64,000 bases of DNA. It comes from Pirellula sp. SH-Sr6A. GTDB lineage: Bacteria > Planctomycetota > Planctomycetia > Pirellulales > Pirellulaceae. The stretch is taken from contig NZ_CP011272.1 of NCBI RefSeq assembly GCF_001610875.1, forward strand, positions 1,283,988 through 1,347,987, given 5' to 3'. The notes beneath the pieces are model-generated. The model was not told the DNA's origin, ran no database searches, and was given only the letters and a program-made list of their open reading frames with translations. The translations under genes and the position numbers were made by a program. Below, one piece after another: positions 1-8,424 of the stretch; within the stretch, counting starts at the first letter, position 1, and each line of letters begins with the position of its first letter.

Positions 1-762
1 CCCGGCGAAGACCCGCGATGTCGACAAAATGTCGAGCACGATGCTTGTGAAGATCGCGCGACCTTTGGTCAACCAAGCCGCGGCGAACGCCCAAACAGCT
101 ATCCACTCAGTCCAGAATAGAAAGTTGTAATCGTTCAGCCAGGCACGCCAGTCCAGAGGCAAGAGAAAGAGGTAAGCTCCCATCGTTAGCAATGCAATTA
201 ATATGACCCCACCACTCAAACGGTACACAAGGTTCCGTTCATAATCGACCGGTGAAAGACCCTGTTGCGGCCCATCCTCGGGTTCGACAGGAAAGTGGTA
301 CAGGGAATAAAAGGCCAAAGTCAGAAAGAACCCACCCCCAAAAACGGTGTGTGCATAACCTACGATCGTTCTTTGGAACATAGGATCGCTGTTCGCGTCG
401 AGCGGACAGAGCGCGACCCCGAGCGCGAAAAAACTTCCCATCCGGCCTGTCCAAGTCTCGATCCAATCATAGCCGCGATAGCAAAACAAAAAGACACCTA
501 TCGCACACATCGAACCGACGAAAACGTCACGCAAGACCGTGTGATAGTAACTGCTCATGTTGTCCTGGATTTGGATCCCCATCAATTGGCCCACAGGCCC
601 CAAGAGGAGCGGCAGAAGCAACCCGATGTAGCCAATTCCGCGGCGAATGCTCAAGTAGGAGACGACAATCGTCCTCGAGCTTTCCGACACGGATTCGGGA
701 AGTTGATGGTGCGAAATCATTTGGGACAGTTCAGTTTGGTTATTGCCCCAGAGGGAACCCAT
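1..762 (-). CDS. multi-pass membrane protein, partial (runs off left edge)
   Basis: An open frame reads leftward from an ATG at 762 to the window edge without a stop, giving about 254 residues. It shows several hydrophobic segments (for example GYIGLLLPLLLGPVGQLMG, VFVGSMCAIGVFLFCYRGYD and GGVILIALLTMGAYLFLL) separated by short polar loops, so it is an integral membrane protein with at least five spans. The SSYYHT...RDVFVG...FLFCYRGYD stretch is a pattern I associate with uncharacterised bacterial membrane proteins; I cannot assign a function. The ATG lies 14 bp after the stop of the alpha/beta hydrolase upstream, so the two are probably one transcript. A second in-frame ATG at 720 is an alternative start. 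Confidence 0.75.
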   Translation of the reverse strand, partial: MGSLWGNNQTELSQMISHHQLPESVSESSRTIVVSYLSIRRGIGYIGLLLPLLLGPVGQLMGIQIQDNMSSYYHTVLRDVFVGSMCAIGVFLFCYRGYDWIETWTGRMGSFFALGVALCPLDANSDPMFQRTIVGYAHTVFGGGFFLTLAFYSLYHFPVEPEDGPQQGLSPVDYERNLVYRLSGGVILIALLTMGAYLFLLPLDWRAWLNDYNFLFWTEWIAVWAFAAAWLTKGRAIFTSIVLDILSTSRVFAG

Positions 763-776
763 AATACACGAACAGT

Positions 777-1601
777 TCAAACCCTCTCACGAACCGCTGC
801 CTCGACAAACGCCATGACTCGTCGATTGAAGTGGTCGGCGTGACTCACGTTGATTCCATGAGGACCGCCCGGGATCACTTCAAGCTCCGAGTGTCGAATC
901 GCAGCATGCGTCAGCTGCCCCGAACCTTTGAAAGGAACGACTGCATCCGAATCCCCATGAATGACTAACGCAGGCACAGTCACCTCCGCCAGATCCTCTC
1001 GAAAGTCGGTCGTCGCAAAAGACTTCATACAGGAAATTGCAGCCGCCTGATCGCACTGTTTGCAAAGTGCAATGGCCTTTTGAATTTCGCTTTCCTCGAC
1101 AACAACCTCTCCGGAGACCTCGTAGAACTTATTCACAAAGCTCTCGAAATAGCGGTCGCGGTCCGCTTGCAACGCCGACAACTTTTCCTCGGCGGTGGCT
1201 CGGTCCAAGGGACCAGCGGGATTATCAGGTGATTTCGCCATGTAAGGAGTCACGGCTGCAGCGAACACCAGCCCTTGCAACCGATCCTCGCCATGACGGG
1301 ACACATAACGAGCTACCTCTCCACCCCCCATCGAGAATCCGAGCAAAACGACTTGTTCCAGTCCGAGATCGACGAGAACCTGTTCCAAGTCGTCTGCTAG
1401 GGTATCGTAATCGTACGGTCCCTCACCCTTTTTAGAGGAGCCGAATCCTCGACGATCGTAGGCCACAGCACGCAGGCCTGCTTTTCGGAAAGCATCGAAC
1501 TGGTGTTGAAAGGCTTCGTGCGAAAGTGGGAAACCATGGATCATGACGATCGGGGTCCCGGCCCCACCACTATCTTTGACGTGAAGTTGGATGCGTTTCA
1601 T
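777..1601 (-). CDS. alpha/beta hydrolase (non-haem chloroperoxidase/esterase type)
   Basis: A 274-residue cytoplasmic alpha/beta hydrolase without signal peptide. The oxyanion segment HGFPLS is near residue 22, the nucleophile elbow GFSMG puts the catalytic Ser at 90, the acid is Asp219 in HGDSDAVVP, and the base is His248 in GGPHG, so the triad is complete. Length and motifs match the cofactor-free haloperoxidase/arylesterase group; the true substrate cannot be told from sequence. A second member of the same group lies at 22610-23440. The membrane-protein gene follows 14 bp downstream, suggesting an operon. Confidence 0.9.
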   Translation of the reverse strand: MKRIQLHVKDSGGAGTPIVMIHGFPLSHEAFQHQFDAFRKAGLRAVAYDRRGFGSSKKGEGPYDYDTLADDLEQVLVDLGLEQVVLLGFSMGGGEVARYVSRHGEDRLQGLVFAAAVTPYMAKSPDNPAGPLDRATAEEKLSALQADRDRYFESFVNKFYEVSGEVVVEESEIQKAIALCKQCDQAAAISCMKSFATTDFREDLAEVTVPALVIHGDSDAVVPFKGSGQLTHAAIRHSELEVIPGGPHGINVSHADHFNRRVMAFVEAAVRERV

Positions 1602-1768
1602 AGCGTAGATGGTCCAATCGTGGCGTTAGGGCTTGGAATATTCTGAAGACAAGTCCGGTGCGGGCCAACCTCGAAATGAATCGAGCTCGTGCCCGCGACC
1701 GGACCGTCGTGATTGCCTGACCTTGCAAATGGGTCCGCACGAGACGCCGGCGGACGAAGGTGTACGGA

Positions 1769-2266
1769 TTAGGCATTCGCCATGGCCATGAAATTCAGCC
1801 GTCGTTCAGCGAGCCTTGTCAAGGATTGATTGCACAACCCTTCTTCATTGAGCGTCTCCTGAAGTAGGTCAGCGTCCGCTTGGCGACCAAGCTTTTCTGC
1901 GTAAGCCCGTGCGGTCCCATAACCAGCCATCTCGTAATGCTCGACGCGCTGCGCCGCAGCGACCAAGGCGGCATCCAACACATTGCTGTCGGCGTCTCCC
2001 TCCAAAAGACTCTCCCCTTCCTTAATCAACCCTTCCATCCCGGCGCATTTATGCCCGCCAGGTTGGTAATCCATTCCTGAGAAGATGCTTTCCAGGCGTT
2101 TGACGTGATTCTTCGTTTGCTTGAGATGGTCCGCCAATGCCGCCTTGAGATCGCTGTCCGTAGCTGCCTTCTCCATCCGTGGCAACGCTTGTAGCAGTTG
2201 GTTTTCGGCGCTGTAGAGATCTTTGAGTTCGTGTACGTACAGTTTTTCTAAGGAATCGAGTCTCAT
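1769..2266 (-). CDS. DUF892 (YciF-like) ferritin-like stress protein
   Basis: A 165-residue all-helical protein of the DUF892/YciF family. It starts RLDSLEKLYVHELKDLYSAE, the family's usual N-terminal helix with the ELKDLYSAE metal-ligand pattern, and has a second helix pair around RVEHYEMAGYGTA. Members are ferritin-like helical bundles induced by osmotic, oxidative or stationary-phase stress in enterobacteria. I chose the ATG at 2266 because a GGAG lies 9 nt upstream; an in-frame TTG two codons earlier is weaker. DUF892 genes often travel with DUF4142, manganese catalase and an SDR, all of which occur at 26.8-30.2 kb here. Confidence 0.9.
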   Translation of the reverse strand: MRLDSLEKLYVHELKDLYSAENQLLQALPRMEKAATDSDLKAALADHLKQTKNHVKRLESIFSGMDYQPGGHKCAGMEGLIKEGESLLEGDADSNVLDAALVAAAQRVEHYEMAGYGTARAYAEKLGRQADADLLQETLNEEGLCNQSLTRLAERRLNFMAMANA

Positions 2267-2830
2267 GACCAAAGCTCCGTCAGGCTAATAGGGAAGGTGA
2301 ATTCGTCGGTCGACTCGAGCACCCCACCGATTGCGAAAGCCGCAATGCGTTGGTCTCAAGGCAACTACCTCGATTCCATTCGCAAACCGTGTGCCGATCG
2401 CTCCTGCGTCCAAGCGGTTCGGATGCTTTCGCGTTGGCGATCAAGACGGCAATAGACATAGCACGCGAAATCACACCAGGGAACAACACTATCGCCTGGT
2501 GGCGCGCGATCCAATTGATCTACTATCTACCTGGGTGATCGCTGAGAGTACAGCTGATCGCCCTGCATCCGAAACCGGCCACTCTCCGCTGGGCAATCGA
2601 TGGAGAGCCGTGTTAAGTCCGTCTGATCCCATGCAAATGCAAGCATCGATCTCGCATGGTATGCGTGAATGTCTCAGGAAGCTGGATGCAGCATCTGGTT
2701 TCTTGATTCCAACAACGGTTGGCGGTATGGGGCATCTTGGCTCGTGGCACGCCGCCTGCTTTAGACGCGCACACGGCGTAAGCGTTCGGATCGATTCGAT
2801 AGCAAGTGGACAGATAAGAAAGGGAGCCGC
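2267..2830. other. intergenic region without a convincing gene
   Basis: Between the divergent DUF892 gene and the FAD oxidoreductase. A 167-codon frame (2331-2834, +) crosses it and overlaps the next start as GTGA, but its composition (Arg/Ser/His rich, no hydrophobic core pattern) is unlike a protein. I see no RNA gene. It presumably holds both promoters. Confidence 0.4.
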
Positions 2831-4033
2831 GTGAAACTGACCTCAGACTTTCCGTTTTGGTTGCTGAAAAACGGAATGATGCATACCTACCCATCACTCA
2901 CGCATGATATTCACTGCGAAGTACTCATCGTGGGTGGTGGTATCACAGGTGCGATTCTTATGGATCATCTGTCGTCCGCAGGATTGGACGTAACGATGGT
3001 GGATCGCCGTGACATTTGCAGTGGCAGTACCTCGGCCAGCACAGCCCTGTTGCAGTACGAGATCGATGTGTCGCTAACGGACATGAAGGCACTGATCGGT
3101 GAGCAGCGCGCGGCGCGTGCGTATGAGTTATCCCATCAGTCGATCGACAGACTGGAACAAATCGCGAACTCCCTCGATGTGGACGTGGGCTTCGCACGCC
3201 GTACGAGTGTCTACTTCGCGGACAATCGGGCGTCCGCATTGAAACTCGCCCACGAGGCTCGTGCGAGGAAATCCATCGGCTTGGATGCTGTCTACCATGA
3301 CAAGACGTCCACCCGAGAACGATTTGGATTGGACGGTGAAGCGGCACTCTCCAGCCAACAAGCAGCCTCCTGCGATCCCTACCGCCTAAGCCATGCCCTG
3401 ATCCATCGATCCGTTCAACGCGGTAGTCGAGTGTTTGACCGCACTGAAATCGTTAGCCGCAAAAACATTGGCAGCGAGACGGAGCTCCTAACACGCGAAA
3501 AGGTCAAAATTCAGGCAAAGCACGTCGTCTATGCAAACGGGTATGAGTCCAAGACGATGATTCGCGAGCCAATCGTCAATCTCGACAACACGTACGCTCT
3601 TGTTTCGGAACCGATCCTGGACACTGCCCCTTGGAGTAAAGATTGGATTTTTTGGGAGGCGAAAGAGCCCTATCTCTATTTGCGAATCACCGACGACAAT
3701 CGTCTGTTGGTGGGGGGAGAGGATGATGAATTCCATAGCCCTTCGAGGCGCGACAAATCGATCCCAAAAAAAGTCGCGATCATCGAAAAGAAGGTTTGTG
3801 CACTATTCCCCAAATGGAAATGGAAGACTGACTACTGCTGGGCGGGAACGTTTGGTAAAACCAAGGATGGTCTCGCCTACATTGGTCGCACCGATGAAAT
3901 CCCGAACGCTTGGATGGCCTTGTGCTTCGGAGGGAACGGTATCACATTTAGCGCCATTGCTGCCACGATGATGGTGGAGTTCCTGCAACATGGCGACTCC
4001 CCCGATGCGGACTTGTTTGCGTTCGGACGCTAG
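2831..4033 (+). CDS. FAD-dependent oxidoreductase (DAO/GlpD-type)
   Basis: A 400-residue flavoprotein of the D-amino-acid oxidase superfamily. The dinucleotide-binding motif VLIVGGGITGA occupies residues 31-41, followed by the second strand acidic end TMVDRRD; a C-terminal GTFGKTKDGLAYIG...FGGNGITFSA segment is the conserved FAD/substrate closure of the family. The GTG at 2831 has a GGGAG five nt upstream; an ATG at 2876 is an alternative that would still keep the Rossmann motif. It lacks the Rieske domain that some relatives carry at the C terminus. Substrate unknown; probable oxidation of an amine or amino acid. Confidence 0.85.
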   Translation: MKLTSDFPFWLLKNGMMHTYPSLTHDIHCEVLIVGGGITGAILMDHLSSAGLDVTMVDRRDICSGSTSASTALLQYEIDVSLTDMKALIGEQRAARAYELSHQSIDRLEQIANSLDVDVGFARRTSVYFADNRASALKLAHEARARKSIGLDAVYHDKTSTRERFGLDGEAALSSQQAASCDPYRLSHALIHRSVQRGSRVFDRTEIVSRKNIGSETELLTREKVKIQAKHVVYANGYESKTMIREPIVNLDNTYALVSEPILDTAPWSKDWIFWEAKEPYLYLRITDDNRLLVGGEDDEFHSPSRRDKSIPKKVAIIEKKVCALFPKWKWKTDYCWAGTFGKTKDGLAYIGRTDEIPNAWMALCFGGNGITFSAIAATMMVEFLQHGDSPDADLFAFGR

Positions 4034-4105
4034 TTCGTCCTGCCGATTTCGAATCCACGCCCCAATTCACCGAATGGCCTGCATCCATTTTTGAGAGAAG
4101 CCCCC

Positions 4106-4810
4106 ATGACATCGACGGAAATTGTCGCGGAACTAAAGCGATTGGGAAACGAGGGGACGGCTCGCGTGCTACGAAATCATGGAGCTCATGATCCATGCCT
4201 CGGAGTGAAAATTGGTGACTTGAAGCCAATACAAAAGCGTCTCAAAAAGAATTACTCGTTATCTCTGGAGCTTTACGGAACCGGAATTTACGACGCGATG
4301 TATCTCGCTGGATTGATCGCGGACCCGGAACAGATGACGAAGACAGACTTGACCGGCTGGGTCGCATCCGCGTCCAATCCGATCGCGAGCTACGTTGTCG
4401 GTCCAATCGCGGCTGGTAGTCCAGCAGGCTGGTCCCTCGCCCTATCCTGGATCCAGTCGAAGAAGGAAATCGAGAACATTGCAGGTTGGTCAACACTCTC
4501 CGCCATCGCCAGTATCTGTCCGGATGAGAAACTCGACCTCGATGAATACCAACGTTTACTCGCAGATGTCGAAGGGAAAATTTCTCAGACAAAAGACGCA
4601 GTGCGCTACCAAATGAATTCGTTTGTGATCGCTGTGGGAAGCTATATCCGTTCACTCACCGAAACAGCTATGGAGACAGGAAATCGAATCGGTGTGTTGA
4701 CAGTCGAAATGGGTAACACCGACTGCAATGTTCCGTTTGCACCGGACTACATTCGGAAAGTGGAGGCTCGCGGAGCGATCGGAAAGAAACGCAAAACTGC
4801 CATGTGCTAA
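4106..4810 (+). CDS. DNA alkylation repair protein (AlkD-like, HEAT-repeat)
   Basis: About 234 residues, made of short amphipathic helices as in the AlkC/AlkD DNA alkylation repair family. The N-terminal part with NHGAHDPCLGVKIGDLK and the following DAMYLAGLIADP helix are typical of bacterial relatives annotated as DNA alkylation repair proteins. AlkD enzymes excise N3- and N7-alkylated purines using a HEAT-like solenoid. I prefer the ATG at 4106 with GAGAGAAG upstream over a TTG five codons earlier. A Lys/Arg-rich tail (GKKRKTAM) closes the protein. Base-excision activity is inferred from family only. Confidence 0.75.
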   Translation: MTSTEIVAELKRLGNEGTARVLRNHGAHDPCLGVKIGDLKPIQKRLKKNYSLSLELYGTGIYDAMYLAGLIADPEQMTKTDLTGWVASASNPIASYVVGPIAAGSPAGWSLALSWIQSKKEIENIAGWSTLSAIASICPDEKLDLDEYQRLLADVEGKISQTKDAVRYQMNSFVIAVGSYIRSLTETAMETGNRIGVLTVEMGNTDCNVPFAPDYIRKVEARGAIGKKRKTAMC

Positions 4811-4842
4811 CTTCTCGTCAAGAAAACGGTGGTACTTTCCAA

Positions 4843-4864
4843 TCGGAGATGAACTCGTCTCCGA
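4843..4864. terminator. inverted repeat between convergent genes
   Basis: TCGGAGA at 4843-4849 pairs with TCTCCGA at 4858-4864 across an 8-nt loop. It lies between the convergent AlkD-like and ADP-ribosylglycohydrolase genes, where a terminator is expected, but there is no T-tract, so the call is tentative. Confidence 0.3.
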
Positions 4865-4943
4865 GATCAGAGGTTATGCAGTTCCCAGGGATCGAGATTT
4901 TACTCGGTCCCATTCTCTTTCTACCCTACGCGTTTCTACCTTA

Positions 4944-5999
4944 CTAATAAGGAGGGGCGAGACGTCGAAAACCGTGGCAGAGTACGATCGCCAGGAATAG
5001 CAGATTTCGCATGAGCACCATCCCAGGATTGGCGCGGGGTGCACGTCCGGGCTGTGGAACTGGCCACGAATGGGCAAGATTTCTTCCGAGCGCCTCCATC
5101 CAACGAACAGTTCGAGGGCATTCCCAAATGCCCGTGAGCCACTCAGCAGGAATTCCTTCCTTTCCAACGCGTGCTCCCACAATTCCGCCAACAATTGCGG
5201 CGGTCGTGTCCGCATCGCCACCACAGGCGATGGCCTCGCTCACCGCCTTGTGAAAGTCGTTGGGAAACGAGAGCCAACAATGGATGGCAACCGGTACGGT
5301 GTGATAGGTGTAACCAGAAACTCCGCGTCCCAAACCAAGTCCTTGCGCGAAGGATAGAGTCGATTCGTGCTGTGCCACAGATCGGATGGTGGATCGAAGG
5401 ATCTCCACCCATTCGGTTGCTTCGCGAGGCAACGACTGGGAAACCAGTTCAAGCCACCGTTCCGCTTGGACGTTTTCACATCGCGACGATTCGCGCGCAG
5501 CTAGTGCCACCGCGATAGCTCCATATTCCGCTTTGGGATCCGAATGCGTTATCAGCGATGACGCTCGAACAAATTCAAGCAATTGCGACACATCGTCCAT
5601 CGTCGCACCCAGTATGGGAGCACGCATGGCCGGGCCGTTACCAGCCGAATAGACCCCTGATTTAGATGGGCGGATTCCCAACCACAACTTGATGCAACTG
5701 CGCGCCGTCGCTTTCCCAACGCCCGCGGGCAATGCCAAGATCCACCAGCGCAGTCGGGAAGCAAATCGCCTCGAAAAGGCTTCCACATGGCCGCCGGATT
5801 CGATGAGAGATTGTGACACCATGCATGTATGCTCGGTATCGTCCGAGATCATTCCGCGGCCAAGCAGGAATCGATAACGGACTGCGGGCCCTAACAGCTT
5901 CGAAGCGCGAGTCGGCGACATTCCTTCATAGGGCAAGCCCAGGGCATCGCCCACTGCGGTGCCTAGGATACACCCAACGATTGCTTTCTCGCTCGCCAT
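4944..5999 (-). CDS. ADP-ribosylglycohydrolase family protein (DraG-like)
   Basis: A 351-residue protein of the ADP-ribosylglycohydrolase fold. It begins with the family signature GCILGTAVGDALGLPYEG (residues 9-26), continues with SDDTEHT near 52-58 (metal ligands), and ends its core with ACGGDADTTAAI near 263-274, the second metal site. The family removes ADP-ribose from proteins or small molecules in a Mg/Mn-dependent way. A tail of about 50 residues after the core (WPVPQPGRAPRANPG and a hydrophobic, Arg-containing end) is extra. No obvious ADP-ribosyltransferase is nearby. Confidence 0.9.
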   Translation of the reverse strand: MASEKAIVGCILGTAVGDALGLPYEGMSPTRASKLLGPAVRYRFLLGRGMISDDTEHTCMVSQSLIESGGHVEAFSRRFASRLRWWILALPAGVGKATARSCIKLWLGIRPSKSGVYSAGNGPAMRAPILGATMDDVSQLLEFVRASSLITHSDPKAEYGAIAVALAARESSRCENVQAERWLELVSQSLPREATEWVEILRSTIRSVAQHESTLSFAQGLGLGRGVSGYTYHTVPVAIHCWLSFPNDFHKAVSEAIACGGDADTTAAIVGGIVGARVGKEGIPAEWLTGIWECPRTVRWMEALGRNLAHSWPVPQPGRAPRANPGMVLMRNLLFLAIVLCHGFRRLAPPY

Positions 6000-6185
6000 G
6001 ACGAAATTGGTCTACCTCGCTTCAAGACTCTCACTGCACCCGTTGGAATTCTATCCGTTTTTAGAACGCGCCGTGCACCGCAGCGCATTCTCGTCGGCTC
6101 CCCACCGTGCCCCTCGGTACGCCAAATCCCCGCGAACCGCACTGGCTGCGAACGACCAATACACGCTGTCCCAATAGCTGACGCC

Positions 6186-6602
6186 CTAAAGCGTGGCTTC
6201 GATTGGAGCGGTCGGGAAGGTTTCGACGTGACAATCACCTTCGCGGCCGAAATAAACAACGCGACGCCCGGTGATTTGCACGAAGTACCCAACGCACCCT
6301 GCCTCCGACGTTTTCCGCAAAAAGTCCAGGTAGGTGTGTTCATTTCTCTGACTCTGGCGTACCGCAGATTCCACCTCTGCACCCGAGAAAGTCTTGGCAA
6401 TCGGGTACCAAGGATGTGGCATGCTGACCACATACGACTCGCTGTCTGACAAGTAATAGGTTGTTTCTCGCCGAACATAGTCAGCGTGGTACCGTTCGAC
6501 ACCCATCGATGCGAGCTTCCCCACAATCTCGGGGAAAGTCAGCACTCCATTCAAAGAACCGAAGGCACATTCTTGGAGGATCTCAATCAGTTGGCAATCC
6601 AT
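6186..6602 (-). CDS. DUF1398 family protein
   Basis: A 138-residue protein of the DUF1398 family, whose E. coli relative is YbcV. The VERYHADYVRRETTYYLSDSE segment and the final CVGYFVQITGRRVVYFGREG block are the family pattern. I chose the ATG at 6602 because AAAGGA lies 8 nt upstream; a start at 6659 would overlap the upstream MarR gene. It follows marR by 28 bp on the same strand, so it is likely controlled by that regulator. Molecular function unknown. Confidence 0.8.
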   Translation of the reverse strand: MDCQLIEILQECAFGSLNGVLTFPEIVGKLASMGVERYHADYVRRETTYYLSDSESYVVSMPHPWYPIAKTFSGAEVESAVRQSQRNEHTYLDFLRKTSEAGCVGYFVQITGRRVVYFGREGDCHVETFPTAPIEATL

Positions 6603-6630
6603 AGGTAGTCCTTTCCATCGAAACCACGTC

Positions 6631-7092
6631 TCATTCAATAGGTAAATCTTTCCAACCATTCTTGCGAACGATGCCTTCCAGTGTGCTTACCAGGATGCGA
6701 CGTTCGTCCGCTCGGAGATGACCGAAAAAATGTCGATCGTTCTCGTCAGCGAGCTTCGCTAATATCGGGACAAGTCGCTTACCGGCCGACGTTAGACCGA
6801 TCGTCTGAGAGCGTCGGTCGTCATCCGATAACTCGCGAACCAGAAGTTTTTTCTGACAAAGGCGTTCGGCCAGCTTCGAAACCGCCCCCCTCGTCATGCC
6901 TATGCTTTCCGCAATCTGACTTGGTTTCGCTTCGCCAACGTCGAATAAAACACGAAGCAGAACCCACTCCGCAACAGTAACGCCCTGCTCTTCCACCTTT
7001 ACCGCGAAAGCATGCGACACGTGACTGGATACATACCGCAACCAATATCCCAAGTGATCATTCAGCTCCGATGGCCTCTTCTTCGGTGTCAT
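6631..7092 (-). CDS. MarR-family transcriptional regulator
   Basis: A 153-residue winged-helix regulator. The recognition region reads KPSQIAESIGMTRGAVSKLAERL, followed by the wing with the hallmark DDDRRSQTIGLTSAGK. N- and C-terminal helices form the dimer interface usual for MarR proteins, which generally repress their own operon and release DNA on binding a small ligand or on oxidation. There is no conserved Cys in the N-terminal helix, so ligand sensing rather than OhrR-type oxidation is more likely. The DUF1398 gene is directly downstream and a perfect palindrome lies 14 bp upstream of the start. Confidence 0.9.
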   Translation of the reverse strand: MTPKKRPSELNDHLGYWLRYVSSHVSHAFAVKVEEQGVTVAEWVLLRVLFDVGEAKPSQIAESIGMTRGAVSKLAERLCQKKLLVRELSDDDRRSQTIGLTSAGKRLVPILAKLADENDRHFFGHLRADERRILVSTLEGIVRKNGWKDLPIE

Positions 7093-7105
7093 ACACGCTC
7101 CATTT

Positions 7106-7119
7106 GTTTCCTAGGAAAC
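7106..7119. promoter_or_regulatory. putative MarR operator (14-bp perfect palindrome)
   Basis: GTTTCCTAGGAAAC is a perfect palindrome that ends 14 bp before the marR ATG. Its size, AT-flanked dyad form and position agree with MarR autoregulatory operators. Confidence 0.6.
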
Positions 7120-7494
7120 TATACACACCAAACGGCGGCCGTCAACAGCTTCTTCAACAGCGCCGTCGGCAATGCTTGGAGCTGTGAGTACGGGCGACAC
7201 TTTCCTCTGCGCCACCCTTCCCTCTAAGCCATTCCCACGGAGATTCTTGAAGAGCGACGAACGTTGACATCGAACCAGTAGACTGGGAAACTAGTCCTCG
7301 AGGGAGGAGTGCAGGGGGGAGCGGTGACTCTTCCGTTTAAATCCTAATCGAGAATTCAAACACCCAAGGAATGAGGGGCGCAAAAATGCTTGCCAGGCGA
7401 TGGAGCGTCCCGCCCATCTCTCGTTTTGATTCCTGGCTGCATACTTCCACTCCGCCGATGCAAGGAAGAAGAGGGAACAGGAGAAACCCAAGTC

Positions 7495-8424
7495 GTGACG
7501 GAATCACACATCATTTCGGTAGGCACCCAAGTTGTCATCCTGAAAGACACTTACCAGTCGAATCACCGAGTTGCGCATCCGGCTGGCTCCGTTGGCGTCA
7601 TTATTCGATTACCTGTCGATAGATCGCATGCCTATCGAGTCAAATTCAATGACGGCTTTGAAGCGGCCATCCATCACGACCAGTTGGTGCGTTTATCCGA
7701 ATTCAAGCGAGATCAGGCCGTAGGAAGCGTGGATTGTTCGAGAACCGATCTTCAGAATCGGATCATCTACCGTTGCGTCATAGGATCGAGAGCCTACGGA
7801 TTGGAGGACGAACAATCCGATACGGACCGCCGCGGCATTTTCCTACCCACGGCACAGATGCACTGGTCACTCTTTGGCGTCCCTGAACAATTGGAGAACG
7901 ACGAGACTCAGGAGGCTTATTGGGAGATCGAAAAGTTCATCGTCCTCGCGCTCAAAGCGAACCCGAACGTATTGGAATGCCTCTACTCTCCCATCATTGA
8001 ATTTGCGACACCCTTGGCCATGGAACTGATCGCTATGCGTGAATCATTCCTGTCCAAACTGGTCTTTCAGACGTACTCGGGATATGTAGCCTCCCAGTTC
8101 AAGAAAATGCAGTCGGATATTCGTAATCAAGGTCGCGTCAAGTGGAAGCATGTGATGCACTTGATCCGGTTATTGAACTCGGGGATCGACATATTGAACG
8201 AAAAAAAGGTTGCCGTTCAGGTCGGTGAGAATCGCGAGCGATTGCTATCGATTAAGAGGGGTGAAGTCCCCTTCGAGGACATAGAAGCCTGGCGAAGACG
8301 ACTACAGCTAGATTTCGAACAAGCCTTCCAGCAAACAACACTACCGGATCGTCCCGACTACGAACGAGCCAATGCGTTCTTGATCCGAGCGAGGGAGCGT
8401 GCCCTGCAGAAAGAACTACCATGA
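7495..8424 (+). CDS. RlaP-type nucleotidyltransferase with N-terminal SH3/KOW-like domain
   Basis: About 309 residues from the GTG at 7495 (AGGAG 11 nt upstream). Residues 1-70 look like a small beta-barrel (VGTQVVILKD ... GSVGVIIRL ... YRVKFNDGFEAAI), as in KOW/SH3-like domains. Then comes a nucleotidyltransferase domain of the predicted-nucleotidyltransferase/RlaP family: GSRAYGLEDEQSDTDRRGI gives the GS motif and the acidic residues that bind metal, followed by an all-helical half. RlaP proteins are DNA polymerase beta-superfamily enzymes, some found with RNA ligases. The next gene, a paralogue, overlaps by ATGA, so the two are translationally coupled and could act as a heteromer. Confidence 0.85.
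   Translation: MTESHIISVGTQVVILKDTYQSNHRVAHPAGSVGVIIRLPVDRSHAYRVKFNDGFEAAIHHDQLVRLSEFKRDQAVGSVDCSRTDLQNRIIYRCVIGSRAYGLEDEQSDTDRRGIFLPTAQMHWSLFGVPEQLENDETQEAYWEIEKFIVLALKANPNVLECLYSPIIEFATPLAMELIAMRESFLSKLVFQTYSGYVASQFKKMQSDIRNQGRVKWKHVMHLIRLLNSGIDILNEKKVAVQVGENRERLLSIKRGEVPFEDIEAWRRRLQLDFEQAFQQTTLPDRPDYERANAFLIRARERALQKELP

Noticed and set aside
265-843. 192-codon plus-strand frame
   Set aside because: It is antisense to the membrane protein read from 762, which has a clear transmembrane pattern; the plus frame is Arg/Thr/His-rich without structure.
1570-1776. 68-codon minus-strand frame between DUF892 and the hydrolase
   Set aside because: It overlaps the ends of both neighbouring genes and is mostly Arg-rich; probably spacer.
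2331-2834. 167-codon frame ending as GTGA with the FAD oxidoreductase start
   Set aside because: The overlap looked like coupling, but the composition is not protein-like and there is no ribosome-binding site.
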